Shown here: one piece after another, positions 44,264 to 44,648 of the stretch
Numbering within the stretch: position 1 is the stretch's first letter
How the letters are laid out: each line of letters starts with the position of its first letter
DNA from: JBBSMX01 sp038232935
GTDB lineage: Bacteria > Bacteroidota > Rhodothermia > Rhodothermales > JANQRZ01
Reading direction: 5' to 3'
DNA length: 44,648 bases
Assembly (NCBI GenBank): GCA_038232935.1
Contig: JBBSMX010000020.1
Location: 1 to 44,648 of the forward strand
Notes under the pieces: generated by a model
Told to the model about the DNA's origin: nothing
Databases searched by the model: none
Seen by the model: only the letters and a program-made list of their open reading frames with translations
Position numbers and translations under genes: made by a program

Positions 44264-44314
44264 GTTGTCACCCATCCGTCCCAGCGTGTCACGTCTTCGT
44301 CCCGAGTTGTCACC
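44264..44314. promoter_or_regulatory. array of three TGTCAC boxes phased at 21 bp
   Basis: TGTCAC (GTGACA on the minus strand) at 44266-44271, 44287-44292 and 44308-44313. The steps are 21 and 21 bases. The outer two are longer and identical (GTTGTCACC); the middle one is CGTGTCACG. The nearest box is 21 bases from TACCGTGA at 44237-44244, so it is placed like a -33 element with two more boxes behind it on the same face of the helix. The array lies in the 129-base gap upstream of the exported protein gene (start 44207). Confidence 0.7.
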
Positions 44315-44336
44315 GCATGTCAGCGCAGCGGCCCCG

Positions 44337-44648
44337 CTATTCGTCGAGCCCGAAGAACGACCGGATCCTCTTGACCAGGTCCCCGCCTGCCCGCCACCGC
44401 TCGAACGCGGCCTCGGTCATGAGGCCCACCGGCCCTTCGTAGATCCCTCCCTCGTACCCGCCGTCGAACACGCGGACGGCGATCTCGTTCGTCGTGGCGA
44501 GCAGGCCGTGGGGGATCCGGTAGGCCCGAAGCTCCTGCCACTCATCGCCGCGGACGTGGCGGTTCTCGATGTCCGGCGTCCCACCGATCCGCTCGCCGTT
44601 GACGTACACCTCGTGGAGGTCGTCGATGAGTCCGAGGACGAGGACGAC
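44337..44648 (-). CDS. beta-sandwich (sugar-binding-like) protein, C-terminal part; enters from right edge
   Basis: The minus strand is open from the window edge to TAG at 44337-44339 (103 codons). LGLIDDLHEVYVNGERIG, RAYRIPHGLLATTNEIAVRV and FDGGYEGGIYEGPVGLM are typical of the galactose-binding-like or glycoside-hydrolase family 2 N-terminal beta-sandwich, often found in sialate O-acetylesterase-type and other glycan proteins. The rest of the gene lies beyond the window, so function is undecided. The C-terminus ends in LVKRIRSFFGLDE. Confidence 0.7.
   Translation of the reverse strand, partial: VVLVLGLIDDLHEVYVNGERIGGTPDIENRHVRGDEWQELRAYRIPHGLLATTNEIAVRVFDGGYEGGIYEGPVGLMTEAAFERWRAGGDLVKRIRSFFGLDE

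Overview
The window looks like a chromosomal segment of a GC-rich member of the Rhodothermota/Bacteroidota (Rhodothermales-like). This is inferred from gene content and cannot be pinned to a species. The signs are: two large secreted proteins with type IX secretion (T9SS) type A C-terminal sorting domains; a GWxTD-domain protein; a histidine kinase and a LytS/LytTR pair of the kind common in that phylum; weak or absent Shine-Dalgarno sequences; many acidic proteins; and a recurring octamer close to TAYCTTYC, 25-37 nt before start codons, that resembles the Bacteroidota -7 box TAnnTTTG.

Layout. The left edge (1-141) is the end of an IS5-like transposase, followed by what may be the stump of an interrupted membrane-protein gene. 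405-2468 holds two convergent lipoproteins that act on peptidoglycan, an L,D-transpeptidase and an M23 peptidase, with nearly identical residues after the lipobox. 2539-4146 is ATP-dependent PEP carboxykinase. 4478-8188 carries the GWxTD protein, a TsaC/Sua5 tRNA-modification enzyme and asparaginyl-tRNA synthetase. 8272-10516 has a SIMPL protein, a nucleoside deaminase, a nitroreductase very close to iodotyrosine deiodinase, and a divergent cold-shock protein. 10787-18705 has a secreted trypsin-like protease, a monoglyceride-lipase-like hydrolase, two small proteins (one DUF427), a 979-residue T9SS surface protein and a small exported protein.

The central part is core cell machinery: SecD and SecF, a STAS protein and adenylosuccinate synthase. 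Then come a frameshifted esterase, a sensor kinase with a BNR-repeat lipoprotein, a TetR regulator with two identical-core palindromic operators facing a frameshifted outer-membrane protein, and an acyltransferase whose start is next to a MITE-like repeat. 29962-32639 encodes three minus-strand genes, including S-adenosylmethionine hydrolase. 32779-34773 is a tightly overlapping operon (GbsR/MarR-like regulator, YraN, isoaspartyl peptidase). 35009-39811 holds SpoIID-like, LytTR regulator and 7TM-type LytS kinase genes on the minus strand. TatD, pyruvate phosphate dikinase, an exported protein of unknown function and a partial carbohydrate-binding-like gene close the window.

Joint function. 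PEP carboxykinase and pyruvate phosphate dikinase both supply or consume PEP at the gluconeogenic node. The LdtA-like, M23 and SpoIID-like proteins all act on the cell wall. SecDF, the T9SS cargo and the lipoproteins belong to protein export. No CRISPR array, rRNA, tRNA, prophage or defence island was seen. The most interesting signals are small and non-coding: three TGTCAC boxes phased at exactly 21 bp, the paired TetR operators, the shared promoter octamer, and several families of intergenic hairpin elements.
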